From Physcomitrium patens (Eukaryota; Streptophyta; Bryopsida; Funariales; Funariaceae): 64,000 nucleotides of DNA. The DNA is taken from assembly GCF_000002425.4 (NCBI RefSeq), contig NC_037275.1, positions 8,065,777-8,129,776 of the forward strand. The letters run 5' to 3'. Position numbers and translations under genes: made by a program. The notes beneath the pieces are model-generated. The model did no database searches. It was not told the DNA's origin and saw only the letters and a program-made list of their open reading frames with translations. Shown here piece after piece: positions 36,257 to 46,584 of the stretch (the first letter of the stretch is position 1; every line of letters starts with the position of its first letter).

Positions 36257-36582
36257 GACGCTCCCTCTCTCAAACACTTAATTGGAACTACTACGCTTAA
36301 AAACTTAAAAGACACAAGAACTAGTAATCTTAAAAAACAACCAAGAACGACAACACAGAATGATCTCTAACTGGTGCCCCACTTCTATTCTCTTACTACC
36401 GGTGATCATGACAACATGTTATCCATATTGTCCATTTTTCACCTCCGTCCCATCTAACACATTAATAATTACTAACTATCTATTCAGCCGCCTCTACACC
36501 CTAACGTACTTATACCATACTTAGGTCTACCTTGTGTCTATTCGAAGTCACCCCTCCAAAAAATGAAAATCCGTCACGGGTT

Positions 36583-37914
36583 TTATGTATTATATAATCG
36601 TAATCGGTCTTCGTTTATGCGGGTACTGAAGTGATGGCTCATGAAATCCTCAAATTAAACAGATCCATTGGAAAAACTTTCAATCATCTGATACGGCCTA
36701 TGCCAACGAACTTGAAATTTTTTCGAAAAATGATTAAACCGGCTATCATACAGTAATACCAAATCATTGGGCATAAAATTCTTCGGACGCAGTTTACTAT
36801 CATAATAACTCTTCTTCCATTTTTGAGTTGCTTCCATGTTAAAAAGAACTATAGCCCATATTTCATCCAATTCCTCCAATTTTGCCAACTGAGAGTGTAA
36901 CGATTTGTTGTCACTGAGACGTTCATCCAAGGCAATCTGTAAACTTTGAACCTCCAACTCGATGGATAAAATTGCCTCTTGACCATAAACTAGTTGAAAT
37001 GGAGTAGAGTTGGTAGTTAATTTATATGCGGTGTGATATGCCCACAAAGCCGCAAAGAGTTTGGTTTCTCAATCGGTACCCGCCCCCAAAATTGTCTTAG
37101 TTAAGACCTTGTACAAAATTTTGTTGGTCTTTTTCGTTTATCCATTAGTACGAGGATGATATGGAGTGGTTTTTTGATGCTTAATGTCATATGTGTTTGT
37201 CAAGGCAACTATGGTAGCATTTAAGAAATGTGTGCCGCGATCGCTAACTAATTCCTTCAGACACCCAAATCAAGTTATAATATTCTCGTATAGAAAAGTA
37301 GCTACCGTATTGACATTATTATGGCGGGTAGCAATAGCCTTTGCCCATTTTGTTACATAGTCCATGGCGACTAAAATATATCACTTCTGGCTAGATTTTG
37401 ATGCTGATGCGATGGGACCGATAAAATCAATATCCCATTTTTTGAACAATGCTTGTGCCAAGATTGGAACTAATAGTATGGCAGAAGTATCTGTGGGTCG
37501 ACCAATTCATTGACAAGGATCACAACGACGAACAAATTGGTGTGCATAAGAAAACATTGTGGGCCACCAATATCCAGCCAATAAAGTCTTGCGAGCAGTA
37601 CTATCTTCCGTAAAATGACCACCACAAGTATCCAAATGGCAACCTTCGAGGATCGAATGTACTTCACTTGAAAAGATACAGTAACGTAAAATACCATCTT
37701 TACCTTGTTTATATAAAGTATTGCGAATCATTGTATACAGGGCACTCTTAAGAATGAATCGCTTCTTAAGCTTCTCGGTGAAAGTCGGTGGAAAGGTATG
37801 GAAGGTCAAAAACTGAATGATTTCACTATACTCGAGAAAAATTATATCCACCACAAATAATTTGGCATCAAAAAGAGCATCTGGGATAGGCTCGTTTTTG
37901 AGAATATTAGACAA
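36583..37914 (-). pseudogene. Element C integrase
   Basis: It continues the frame cut by G2. LSNILKNEPIPDALFDAKLF links RNase H to integrase. Then come the zinc finger (GCHLDTCGGHF, RRCDPCQ), the catalytic core, WAYHTAYKLTTNSTPFQLVYGQ, a basic KWKKSYYDSKLRPKNF segment and the GPY-like HRPYQMIESF, ending at 36583. Stops in the middle (37050-37500) break it. The spacer 36257-36582 between integrase and ORF3 is untranslated. Confidence 0.85.
37910..37914. repeat. Target-site duplication of G2 (GACAA), left copy
   Basis: GACAA recurs at 44052-44056, directly after the right LTR. C's frame rejoins between HANVDHLSR and LSNILK when one copy and G2 are removed. Confidence 0.93.
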
Positions 37915-37929
37915 TGTTAGGGACATATT

Positions 37930-38156
37930 CCTTAGAACTTTCTAGAGAGAAGTTTCTAGAACCTTCTAGAAAACAAGCCTCTGGAACCTTCTAGAAGAGA
38001 AGCCTCTGGAACCTTTTAGAGAGAAGTTTCTAGAAGCTTCTAGAAAGGAAGTCTCTGGAACCTTCTAGAAGAGAAGTTTCTAGAAGCTTCTAGAAAGGAA
38101 ACCTCTGGAACTTTCTAGAAGCTTCCTAGTTAATAGAAGTAGCTTGAGAAGCTTCC
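37930..38156 (+). promoter_or_regulatory. Heat-shock-element array in G2 U3
   Basis: Perfect TTCnnGAAnnTTCnnGAA blocks lie at 37954-37971, 38028-38045 and 38078-38095. A GAAnnTTCnnGAAnnTTC block lies at 38108-38125, and GAAnnTTCnnGAA trimers at 37984-37996 and 38058-38070. This is the consensus for heat-shock factor binding. The array lies upstream of the TATA box and recurs in the 3' LTR (about 43651-43877). Confidence 0.8.
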
Positions 38157-38166
38157 TAAGTAGGAG

Positions 38167-38209
38167 TATATATAGGGATCGAGGCTAAAGAGTTCTTCAG
38201 TCTCGACAA
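38167..38209 (+). promoter_or_regulatory. G2 core promoter and predicted RNA 5' end
   Basis: TATATATA is at 38167-38174. CAGTCTCGACAA (38198-38209) lies 31 nt below it and is the exact complement of the primer site at 38337-38348. An imperfect inverted repeat (38179-38191 with 38194-38206) spans the region, as in G1. In the 3' LTR the arm matches perfectly apart from one G-T pair. Confidence 0.75.
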
Positions 38210-38334
38210 TACATCTCTTGGAGTTCTAGCTCACCTTTCTAGTGTTGTTCTTGTACTCATCTATTTAATCTAGTTCTGCCACTTCTTCTTGAACTTCTTG
38301 TTAGTTTTCAAGTCTGTATTTTGTGTCCGTGATA

Positions 38335-38348
38335 GTTTGTCGAGACTG
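38335..38348 (+). other. G2 self-complementary primer-binding site
   Basis: After a two-base spacer (GT) comes TTGTCGAGACTG (38337-38348). It matches no tRNA CCA end and is complementary to 38198-38209 over 12 bases. Spacing from LTR end and from TATA box is the same as in G1. Confidence 0.8.
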
Positions 38349-38385
38349 CACTAACTTGAGATATCAGAGCTAGTTCTTTCTTAGT

Positions 38386-38570
38386 AGAGTGTGGATTATC
38401 CCTCTTCTTGAAGGTATACTAGCATTTTTAGAGGTTGCGGATTACCTTTCTCTAAATTGATACTTCTTTTGTTATAATATTGGAGTCTTATTCTTCTTGG
38501 AGAGAGTGAATTATCCCTCTTCTTGAAATTCTTAAGGCGTTTTATAGGTTGTGGATTACCCTCCTATAAA
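38386..38570 (+). other. G2 leader: duplicated pair of GGATTACC hairpins
   Basis: Four stem-loops: AGAG/CTCT at 38386-38405, TTTAGAG/CTCTAAA at 38427-38456, AGAG/CTCT at 38503-38520 and TTTATAGG/CCTATAAA at 38541-38570. Loops carry GGATTATCC, GCGGATTACC, GAATTATCC and GTGGATTACC. The unit is doubled relative to G1, and paired bases change together. Confidence 0.55.
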
Positions 38571-38613
38571 CCAATATTGCCTCTTATAGGATCATTTTTG
38601 TCCTTTTTTTAGA

Positions 38614-39573
38614 ATGGCCGGAGGTCAAGACATTAGTATGACAGAAAGTTCGGAGTCTAAGTTAGATGCTATTATGAATGCCCTCGCTACGTTATCACAA
38701 AGAACTACAGAGATTGAAGGAGTGGTGGCAAGGCTTCATAATGATGGAGTATCTGGGATAGCACAATCTAAACTACACCAGCCTCAAACTTCGGCACTTA
38801 GAGAAACAACTTTACCTCAGGTTCGACAAGAACCACTAGTTCTACAACATAAGGAGCCTCAAGTTAGCCTTCCAAATAAGTTTGATGGAACACGTTCGAA
38901 GTTTCGAGGATTCGTCAATCAAATCAGGTTGATAACAGTTTTACAGCCCGAACGATATCCAACGGAGGAGTCACGTGTTGGGCTTGTTGGAACCTTACTT
39001 ACGGGACAAGCTCTATCATGGTTTGCTCCTTTGTTTGAGAAACGATCATCCATATTAAACAACTTCGAAACCTTTTTGGAAGCATTTGCGGAAGCATTTG
39101 GTGAACACGATAAGATTCGATGGGCTACAACAAAGATCCGGTCGCTACGACAAGGGATGCATTCTACATCAGTCTATGCTTCGGATTTCAGGCAATTAGT
39201 ATGCGACATCAATTGGGATGAAGAAGCGTTGATGAGTCAATTCTATTGGGGTTTAAGAGATGATGTGAAGGATTTGCTGTTAACTCTTCCTGATCCACGA
39301 ACGCTCAATGAAGCCATTAGCCAAGCTGTGAAGTGCGATAATCGCCTATTCCAACGTCGCCAAGACCAACGCTCAAGACAACATACAATTCGCCATGCTC
39401 CAACTATGTTGGCAAGCGGTGTGAATTCGCATTTAGAGGTGGAAGACATGCAAATTGATGCGGTACGTATCAAATCTCTTACTACAGAAGAAAAAAAGCG
39501 ATGTATGGAGGAAAATTTATGCTTGTATTGCGGTGGAGAAGGCCACAAAGTTGGAAACTGCCCCAAAAAGTAA
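38614..39573 (+). CDS. gag: G2 gag, intact ORF
   Basis: This 319-residue ORF from ATG has no break. A helical N-terminus (SKLDAIMNALATLSQRTTEIEG, here described by its ends) precedes the gag core: KFDGTRSKFRGFVNQ, GQALSWFAPLFEKRS, FAEAFGEHDKIRW and FRQLVCDINWDEEALMSQFYWG. The zinc knuckle at about residue 303 reads CLYCGGEGHKVGNC, complete C-x2-C-x4-H-x4-C, unlike G1. The ORF ends right after KVGNCPKK. Pol lies in the -1 frame, as in G1. Confidence 0.9.
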   Translation: MAGGQDISMTESSESKLDAIMNALATLSQRTTEIEGVVARLHNDGVSGIAQSKLHQPQTSALRETTLPQVRQEPLVLQHKEPQVSLPNKFDGTRSKFRGFVNQIRLITVLQPERYPTEESRVGLVGTLLTGQALSWFAPLFEKRSSILNNFETFLEAFAEAFGEHDKIRWATTKIRSLRQGMHSTSVYASDFRQLVCDINWDEEALMSQFYWGLRDDVKDLLLTLPDPRTLNEAISQAVKCDNRLFQRRQDQRSRQHTIRHAPTMLASGVNSHLEVEDMQIDAVRIKSLTTEEKKRCMEENLCLYCGGEGHKVGNCPKK

Positions 39574-39596
39574 AATCGAGGCATAGTCAAGACTAG

Positions 39597-42500
39597 GGGA
39601 GTATTTCTTCAGGGAAACGAGGATGCCCAGCCAAAGTAGGAACCGTGCGGCTGGACAATGAAATATTCCAACAACAATCAGGTTCCTTTCTTTCTATCCA
39701 ACCTGCACTTTGTTTTACAATCCCTTTGTTTATCGGCCCTCAAAAACTGAGAACCTTAGCACTACTAGACTCAAGAGCATCTGCTTGTTTTTTAGACGAA
39801 GAATTTGCAAAGCGTCATAAGATCCCTTTAGTACAAAAATCAAAACCTGTTCATGTTGAGGTCATAGATGGGCGACTTTTATTGTCTGGTAGCATCACCC
39901 ATGAATCAAAACCTATAGAAGTAACGTTTAAAGACCATAGTAGTCATATTATTTTTAATATTATTAGAACTCCATCAAATCCTATTATTCTTGGTCTTTC
40001 TTGGTTGGAAAAACATAATCTATTGATAGATTGGAGGTTGCGGAAGATGACTTTTCCTACAAAACCACCCAAGAAAAAACCTAGTAAAAAACCTCGAAAA
40101 AAGAAATCCTTATTCATTGGAGCAAGAGCATTTATAAGATCATCTAAGGAAGGCACTCCATTTGTCATTTATACGGCTCTAACTACCGAGGAGAAGATCT
40201 CAACAACAAGTATACCGGAGCAATATAAAGATTTTGAAGACGTGTTTCAAAAGAAGAGCGCTGACATACTACTGAAACACCGACCATATGATTGTGCCAT
40301 AGACTTGCAAGAAGGAGCACAACCACCTTTTGGCCCAATCTACAATCTATCGCAAACGGAATTGGCAGAGTTGTGAAAGTACATCGATGAGAATCTAGCC
40401 AAGAACTTCATTTGTCATTCAAAATCATCAGCTGGAGCACCCATCTTATTTGTGAAGAAAAAAGATGGATCATTACGGATGTGTGTGGACTATCGAGGCC
40501 TCAACAAAGTAACAAAGAAAAATCATTACCCATTACCCTTGATTTCTAGTCTCTTAGAACAACTTGGACGTGCGAAGATCTTTACAAAAATTGATCTAAG
40601 GGGAGCTTATAATCTCGTATGAATCAAGGAAGGAGATGAGTGGAAGACAGCATTCCGTACAAGGTATGGTCATTTCGAATATAATGTCATGCCTTTTGGT
40701 CTTACCAATGCTCCGGTGGTTTTCCAACATATGATGAATGACATCTTTCAAGAACACCTCGACGATTTTGTTGTCATCTACTTGGACGAGATTCTAATAT
40801 TCTCTAAAAACGAGGAAGAGCATGAGGAGAATGTTCGTTTGGTCTTGGAGAAACTACACAAGCGAGGTCTATATGCCAAATTAGAAAAGTGTTTATTTCA
40901 CCAGACGGAGATGGAATTTTTGGCGTTCATTGCGACTACAGAAGGTTTGAAGATGGACCCCAAGAAAGTAGAAGCAATCATGTCTTGGGAGGTTCCGAAG
41001 ACGGTTAGAGATGTACAATGCTTTCTTGGTTTTGCTAACTTCTATCGGATCTTCATCAAGAATTATTCTCAAGTTGCCGCTCCTCTCACTTGATTAACAT
41101 GCAAGGATAAGTTGGAATGGGGACCTTTGGCGGAGAAGGCGTTTCAAGATTTGAAGACAGCATTTACTACAGCTCCAATTTTGGTACATCCAGACTTTAC
41201 AAAGGCCTTCTATTTAGAAACTAATGCTTCAGATTTTGCTTTGGGAGCTGTGCTTTCACAAATGAGTGAAGATAAGAAGCTCCATCCAGTTGCATTCTAT
41301 TCTCAGAAATTCTCTGCTGCTGAAATCAATTATGAGATCCACGATAAGGAACTTCTTGCTATAGTGGATTCTTTCGAAGAATGGCATCACTTTCTTGAAG
41401 GAGCTACATATCCAGTAACCGTATATAAGGATCACAAGAATTTGGAGTATTTCATGACGGCTCGAGTTTTAAATCGGCATCAAGCTTGGTGGAATATGTC
41501 GCTATCTAGATTCGATTTTGTTATCACTTACAGACCTGGAAGGCAGCAAGGACTATCCAATGCTTTATCAAGGAGATCGTATTTTGCACCAAAGGCTGGA
41601 GAAGTTGCGTTTGATCAACAATGTACAACGTTATTGAAGCCAGAGAGATTTCAACTTTGTGCTACTATTGTATCATTTGATGCTGACTTCCTAAACCAGG
41701 TACGTGCTATGACCATTAAAGATTCAGTAGCCATTGATATCAAGCAACGTATCAATGACGACAAGTTCAAGGCGGAGGGAGATCTTTTATACTTTGAAGA
41801 GCGATTGTACATTCCTAAAGGACCAGTACGACTCCGAGTTCTTCAATCTTGCCATGATTTTCCAGCTGCGGGACATTTTGGATTCAACAAGACCTTGCAG
41901 CTTATTTCTCGAGATTTTTGGTGGCCCCAAATGTAGAAGGATGTCAAAGATTTTGTCCTCACTTGTGACATTTGTTCAAGATCTAAAAATCCTCGGCATC
42001 GCCTTTATGGACTTCTACAGCCATTGCCAATTCCACGTCGACCATGGTCTTCAATTTCTATGGACTTCATCACGGACTTGCCATCATCAAACTCATTTGA
42101 CAGCATCTTTGTCGTGGTAGATCGGCTTACGAAGATGACACACTTTGTTTCTTGTAAGAAGACATCGTCCAGTGAAGTCACAGCAAGACTCTTTCTCGAT
42201 AATGTGTATCGATATCATGGACTACCAGATGACATCATATCAGATCGAGGTACCCAGTTTGTGTCAAAGTTTTGGAGATCTCTCTTTCGGATATTGAAGG
42301 TGGATATCAAGCTTTCTTCAGCTTTTCATCCTCAAACTGATGGCCAAACGGAACGAGTGAACCAAGTCTTGGAGCAGTACTCACGATGCAGCATCAACTA
42401 TCAGCAAGACGATTGGACTGCATATCTACTGCTAGCCGAGTTTGCATATAACAACACCCTCCATGCGTCGACTCAACAAACACCATTCTTTTCCAACTAT

Positions 42501-43118
42501 GGGTATCTTTCGAAGCTTGATTTATTGAGTCCGTCAACAAATAACAATCCAGCAGCTAAAGGATTTGCGAAGCAACTATCAGAGCTTCAAACTATGTTGA
42601 AGCTTCAATTACAATCTGGTCAAGAATCCTATAAGACGTCTGCAGATAGATTTCGGAATCAAGCACCTACTTTCAAAGTTGGAGACAAAGCCTGGCTTCT
42701 TCGACGAAATATCAAGACCAAGCGACCATGAGATAAGTTGGACTATCGAAGATTGGGACCATTTATCATCCAGAAGCAAATTAATCCAGTGGCATACCGG
42801 CTGGAGTTACCGGCTTCTATGAAGGTACATCCAGTCTTTCATGTTTCTCTGTTGGAACCTTATCGAGAGTCATCTTTTTCTGAAAGAGTGCAATGTCCGC
42901 CACCTAGTATTGAAATCGAGAACCACAAAGAATACGAGGTTGAAAAGATATTGGATTCACGGCGAAGGTGGAGAAAGTTAGAATATCTTGTTCATTGGTG
43001 TGGCTATGACATTAATGAGCGAACGTGGGAGCCAGCTGAAAATCTTGCAAATGTGCCACAAAAGGTACAGGAGTTTCATCAACGACATCGTGATAAACCT
43101 AAATCAATTCAACGATAG
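39597..43118 (+). pseudogene. pol: G2 pol: protease to chromodomain, six stops and three lost active sites
   Basis: One frame runs from 39597 to 43118, just after TAG at 39594-39596. Protease reads LLDSRASACFL, so the catalytic DSG has become DSR. RT has [19 protein letters not shown] and MPFGLTNAPVVFQH, but its box is YLDEILIFS where the second Asp is Glu. RNase H reads ETNASDFALGAVLSQ, so its first Asp is Asn. Integrase keeps CDICSRSK, MDFITDLP, ISDRGTQF, GQTERVNQ and a GPF motif. The chromodomain is EVEKILDSRRR, YLVHWCGYDINERTWEPA (42935-43060), with WRG changed to WCG. Stops at 40374, 40619, 41090, 41934 and 42729 fit CGA to TGA or TGG to TAG. No indels are evident. Confidence 0.93.
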
Positions 43119-43255
43119 CTTCTTTCTAAAGCTTGTTCTCCCAATAATATAACAAAAGGGGAGAGCACCATCAAAATTTGTAGTTGATGTAGTTATTTTC
43201 TCCGAGATAGATCGTAGTTTGGTCTTTTGATATAGATAGCCAAGAGATAGATACT

Positions 43256-43585
43256 ATGCCAGTCAGAGTATCGCAACCGAGTAGCTCACGAAGGCGACCC
43301 CGAGATGAAGAACTACATGTACCATGACGACGACGGAGGATACCGAGTAACCGATCACTGGTGATCGTATTTGAGATCGAGCCTGCTTACGATGGTCAGC
43401 TAGAAGGCGTGTTCGCAGGACAATTTCACAATGAGGACACAGAAGTTCATGCTTGGTCAGAAGTCGAAGGCGTGGGCCACTACCGTTGGCTTCAAGGGTC
43501 GATGAACCACTTGCCTCGTGAACAACAGTTGGAGTTCATAGCAGAAGTTATGCGACAGATCTTCATTTTTTTGCGTTGGTACTGA
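43256..43585 (+). pseudogene. G2 ORF3: counterpart of G1's accessory ORF, one stop
   Basis: ATG at 43256 is followed by an Arg-rich SSSRRRPRDEE, a TGA at 43325-43327 (fits CGA to TGA), then SLVIVFEIEP, a variable middle and GHYRWLQGSMNHLPREQ with a hydrophobic end. Order and key residues match the G1 ORF at 7210-7632: Arg patch, short hydrophobic strand, G-H-Y-R-W-L, R-E-Q. About 110 codons against 140. Not recognised as any known family. Confidence 0.7.
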
Positions 43586-43618
43586 TCAACAACATTGCTT
43601 CTCAGAGACTTCGAAGCT

Positions 43619-43635
43619 AAAGGGGGGGGGGGTGA
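43619..43635 (+). other. G2 polypurine tract
   Basis: AA and A with eleven G (43619-43632), then TGA, then the LTR. The same arrangement is in G1. Confidence 0.85.
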
Positions 43636-44051
43636 TGTTAGGGACATATTCCTTAGAACTTTCTAGAGAGAAGTTTCTAGAACCTTCTAAAAAATAAGCC
43701 TCTAGAACCTTCTAGAAGAGAAGCCTCTGGAACCTTTTAGAGAGAAGTTTCTAGAAGCTTCTAGAAAGGAAGTCTCTGGAACCTTCTAGAAGAGAAGTTT
43801 CTAGAAGCTTCTAGAAAGGAAACCTCTGGAACTTTCTAGAAGCTTCCTAGTTAATAGAAGTAGCTCGAGAAGCTTCCTAAGTAGGACTATATATAGGGAT
43901 CGAGGCTGAAGAGTTCTTCAGTCTCGACAACACATCTCTTGGAGCTCTAGCTCACCTCTCTGGTGTTGTTCTCATCTGATTAATCTAGTTCTTGCCAGTT
44001 CTTCTTGAACTTCTTATTAGATCTCGAGTCTGTATTTCTATGTCCGTGATA
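43636..44051 (+). repeat. G2 3' LTR
   Basis: 416 bp. The heat-shock array is retained, the TATATATA box is at 43888-43895 and the primer-like 12-mer at 43919-43930 (31 nt apart). Differences from the 5' LTR are mostly transitions plus a small indel cluster near 43970-44000. Confidence 0.95.
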
Positions 44052-46584
44052 GACAATCGGGATAAATGATCAACATTGGCATGTTTCTTTTCAAGTCATA
44101 CGACAATCGTAAAATTGAACTCTTGTAAGAGTAAGATCCATCAGGCAATGCACCCACTCAATTGAGGCTTATTAATCATGTATTTGAGACATCATGATCG
44201 ACATAAAAAATAAATGGATACCTAAGAAAATAGTGCCGAAATTTTTGAACCGAGTATATCATACCTAACGCTTCTCGTTCAGTAGTTGTGTAATTGTGTT
44301 CGGCAGCCACCAATTATCGACTGGCATAATAGATAGGATGATCTAGATCCTTATCATCCTTCAGACTTAACACTGATCCAATAGCCACATTAGATGCATC
44401 AACGTACATATGAAAGGGCTCCATCCAACGAGGAGCCACTAATATTGGTGGAAAGATCAATTTTGACTTCAATGCTTCAAAGGCCACGATACACTCTATG
44501 GTCCATATGGGACTAGTCCTATCTGATGAAGGTTTCTTTAGTAAGTTTGTTAAATATTGACAAATAATTTCAAACGAACGAATGAATCTTTTTTAATAAT
44601 TGACATGGCCCACAAACCCACGAACATCGGAGACCATCTCTGGACGGGGCAAGTTCATTATATGGTGCACTTTGTCAAGATCTGTAGCAATACCATAGCT
44701 AGAGATGATATGTCTTAATAATTTACTATAAAAAATATCAAATTGATATTTCTTCGAGTTCAACGATATTCCAAACTTAACGCACCAAGCCAAACATTTG
44801 CCCAAATAATTAAGATTATCTTATTTTGTACTGAATGCATAAAAATCATCTAAAAAGATTTCCATAAATAGTCGGAGATAGTCTTGGAAGGCCTGAGTCA
44901 TCACTCTCTGAAACATGGCTAGGGCGTTTCATAATCCAAAAGGCATCATGCGATAAATTAATGTCCTCCAATCCATAATAAAGGTCGTCTTAAGTTGGTC
45001 TTCCGTTACAATTTAAACTTGATTATATCCAAAAAATCCATCGAGGAATGAATGACATTTGTGACCGGCTATGGTGTCCAATATACTATCTATGAAAGGC
45101 AATGAAAAGTAATCCTTTATGGCGGTTGCATTAATTTTCCAAAAATCTTGATAAATTTGGATTTTTCCATTCTTTTTCAGCACCATGACGATTGGAGAAA
45201 CTCACTCGCTATTCGGCACTGGGAAAATGAAACCAACCGCAAGAAGCTTGTCTAATTCCTCTTTCACTATGAAGAAAAATTTAAGATTAAGGCGATGTTA
45301 CCTTTGCCATATCGGTTTAGCGTTCTCCTCTAAAATGATATGATGCTCACAGACGTCAGCAAGAATATCCTTTAAATCAACATAAGTCCAAGAAAAAGCG
45401 GACTTATGATGTAAAAAAAATTCTATCCAATAGGTCAACTCTTAGTCCTTAATACCTTCATAGATCTTAATTATCTGTGGCTCTGCTATGGTCGCCAAGT
45501 TAATAGTTTGACATAAAGGTACAACGACGATGTTCTATTTCAAGCCCCGCGTTGGTTGAAAAGCAGTCAGTAAGTTTGACATGTACGAAGTACTAAATCT
45601 TGTGTCCATGGTACTAACGTGGTATACATCATATTTAGTCATCCAATCAATACTTACATATCCAAAGTTTTCTGAATCTGTCGAGTATATCAAGTAGTCC
45701 CCCAGACCTCCACATTGATATACCACTCCAAGGTGTTGCGTTGCTTCCACGGATGCCTCCGTAAACGGTGCGACTGCATCATCATCAAAGTTAAGCTCAT
45801 CGTCCGATGTCAATTCAGATACTAGCAATTGAAACTCCCCGTAATAGCGTATTGGGTATATTTATAATACTATTTTGTCACCGCCCTTGCCAATTGTCAA
45901 AGTATCTCGACCCGAATTATTTTTCACCTTCGCTTGATAATGTCAGGGTTGTCCCAATAAAATTAGATATGATAAAGTCAAATGTTGTAGCTGAAAGATG
46001 ATATAGTCAATTGCATATGTAATATCAGCAATTATAGTTTGAACACTTCGTAAAATATCCATTGCTTTAACCCGACTATGATCTGCCATCCGTAATACCA
46101 ATGTCGTGGGTACTAAGTGTTCCAAATCTAAAGCATCCATTGTATCAGTGTTCATTAAATTGACACTAGAACCACCATCCACTTGAACACCCGAGATCAT
46201 GACACCGTCAATCGAAACATCGATGGTTGGTGCACCTGGGTCACGGTTCAAACTGACTTTTCAAACTTTCTTATTACGTTGCATATGCCGTATTAACAAT
46301 GAATTTAATGTAGAACGGCACTCTCGTGTAACTGCTAGAAGTTGCTTCATAGAAATAAAAGGCCGAATAGTATCCAGATCCTTCAATATGTCATAGGATT
46401 CCATATTTAAGGTAATGCCCAATGTCCACTTTCTTTTCATTGCTTGGAGTTTAACTCCTTGAGGTAAGATATTCTTCCACCCTGGACTCAAAATTGGAAC
46501 AGCAGATAGAGCTTCTTTGGAATTCAAGCCTACTAGAGGATCTTTCAACGAACAAGACATTTTTCAGAACGGCATCGAGAACGG
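44052..46584 (-). pseudogene. Element C protease, RT and RNase H
   Basis: On the minus strand from 46584: the gag-protease linker (LKDPLVGLNSKEA), protease with GVQVDGGSSVNLMNTD and RMADHSRVKAMDILRSVQT, a spacer with MDTRFSTSYMSNLL, then RT and RNase H (CLAWCVKFGISLNSKKYQFD, VRGFVGHVNY). RNase H ends HANVDHLSR at 44057, where G2 is inserted. RT between 45540 and 44810 is broken by several stops. A net 1-nt shift occurs between 44805 and 44083. All of it matches B's 26740-29280. Confidence 0.85.

Larger units (their letters stand above)
37915..38334 (+). repeat. G2 5' LTR
   Basis: It runs TGTTAGGGAC to TCCGTGATA, so the last bases are TA rather than CA in both copies. Upstream of the TATATATA box (38167-38174) the U3 is almost entirely built of alternating TTC and GAA pentamers. 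Confidence 0.96.
37915..44051 (+). mobile_element. G2: Tcn1-like chromovirus with heat-shock-element LTR
   Basis: This 6137-bp element has the same plan as G1: LTR, self-complementary primer site, hairpin leader, gag, pol with chromodomain, ORF3, G-run polypurine tract, LTR. The LTRs are 420 and 416 bp and clearly more diverged than those of G1, so it is older. Pol keeps one frame over 3.5 kb but has six stops, and it has lost catalytic residues in protease, RT and RNase H. It is inserted between RNase H and integrase of C, in the opposite direction to C. Confidence 0.95.

Noticed and set aside
38359-38370. GATATCAGAGC in G2's leader resembles the tRNA-iMet primer site (TGGTATCAGAGC), with a weak echo in G1.
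   Set aside because: It lies about 25 nt past the LTR end and lacks the TGG. The self-complementary site next to the LTR is in the correct place. It may be a relic, but that cannot be shown from two copies.
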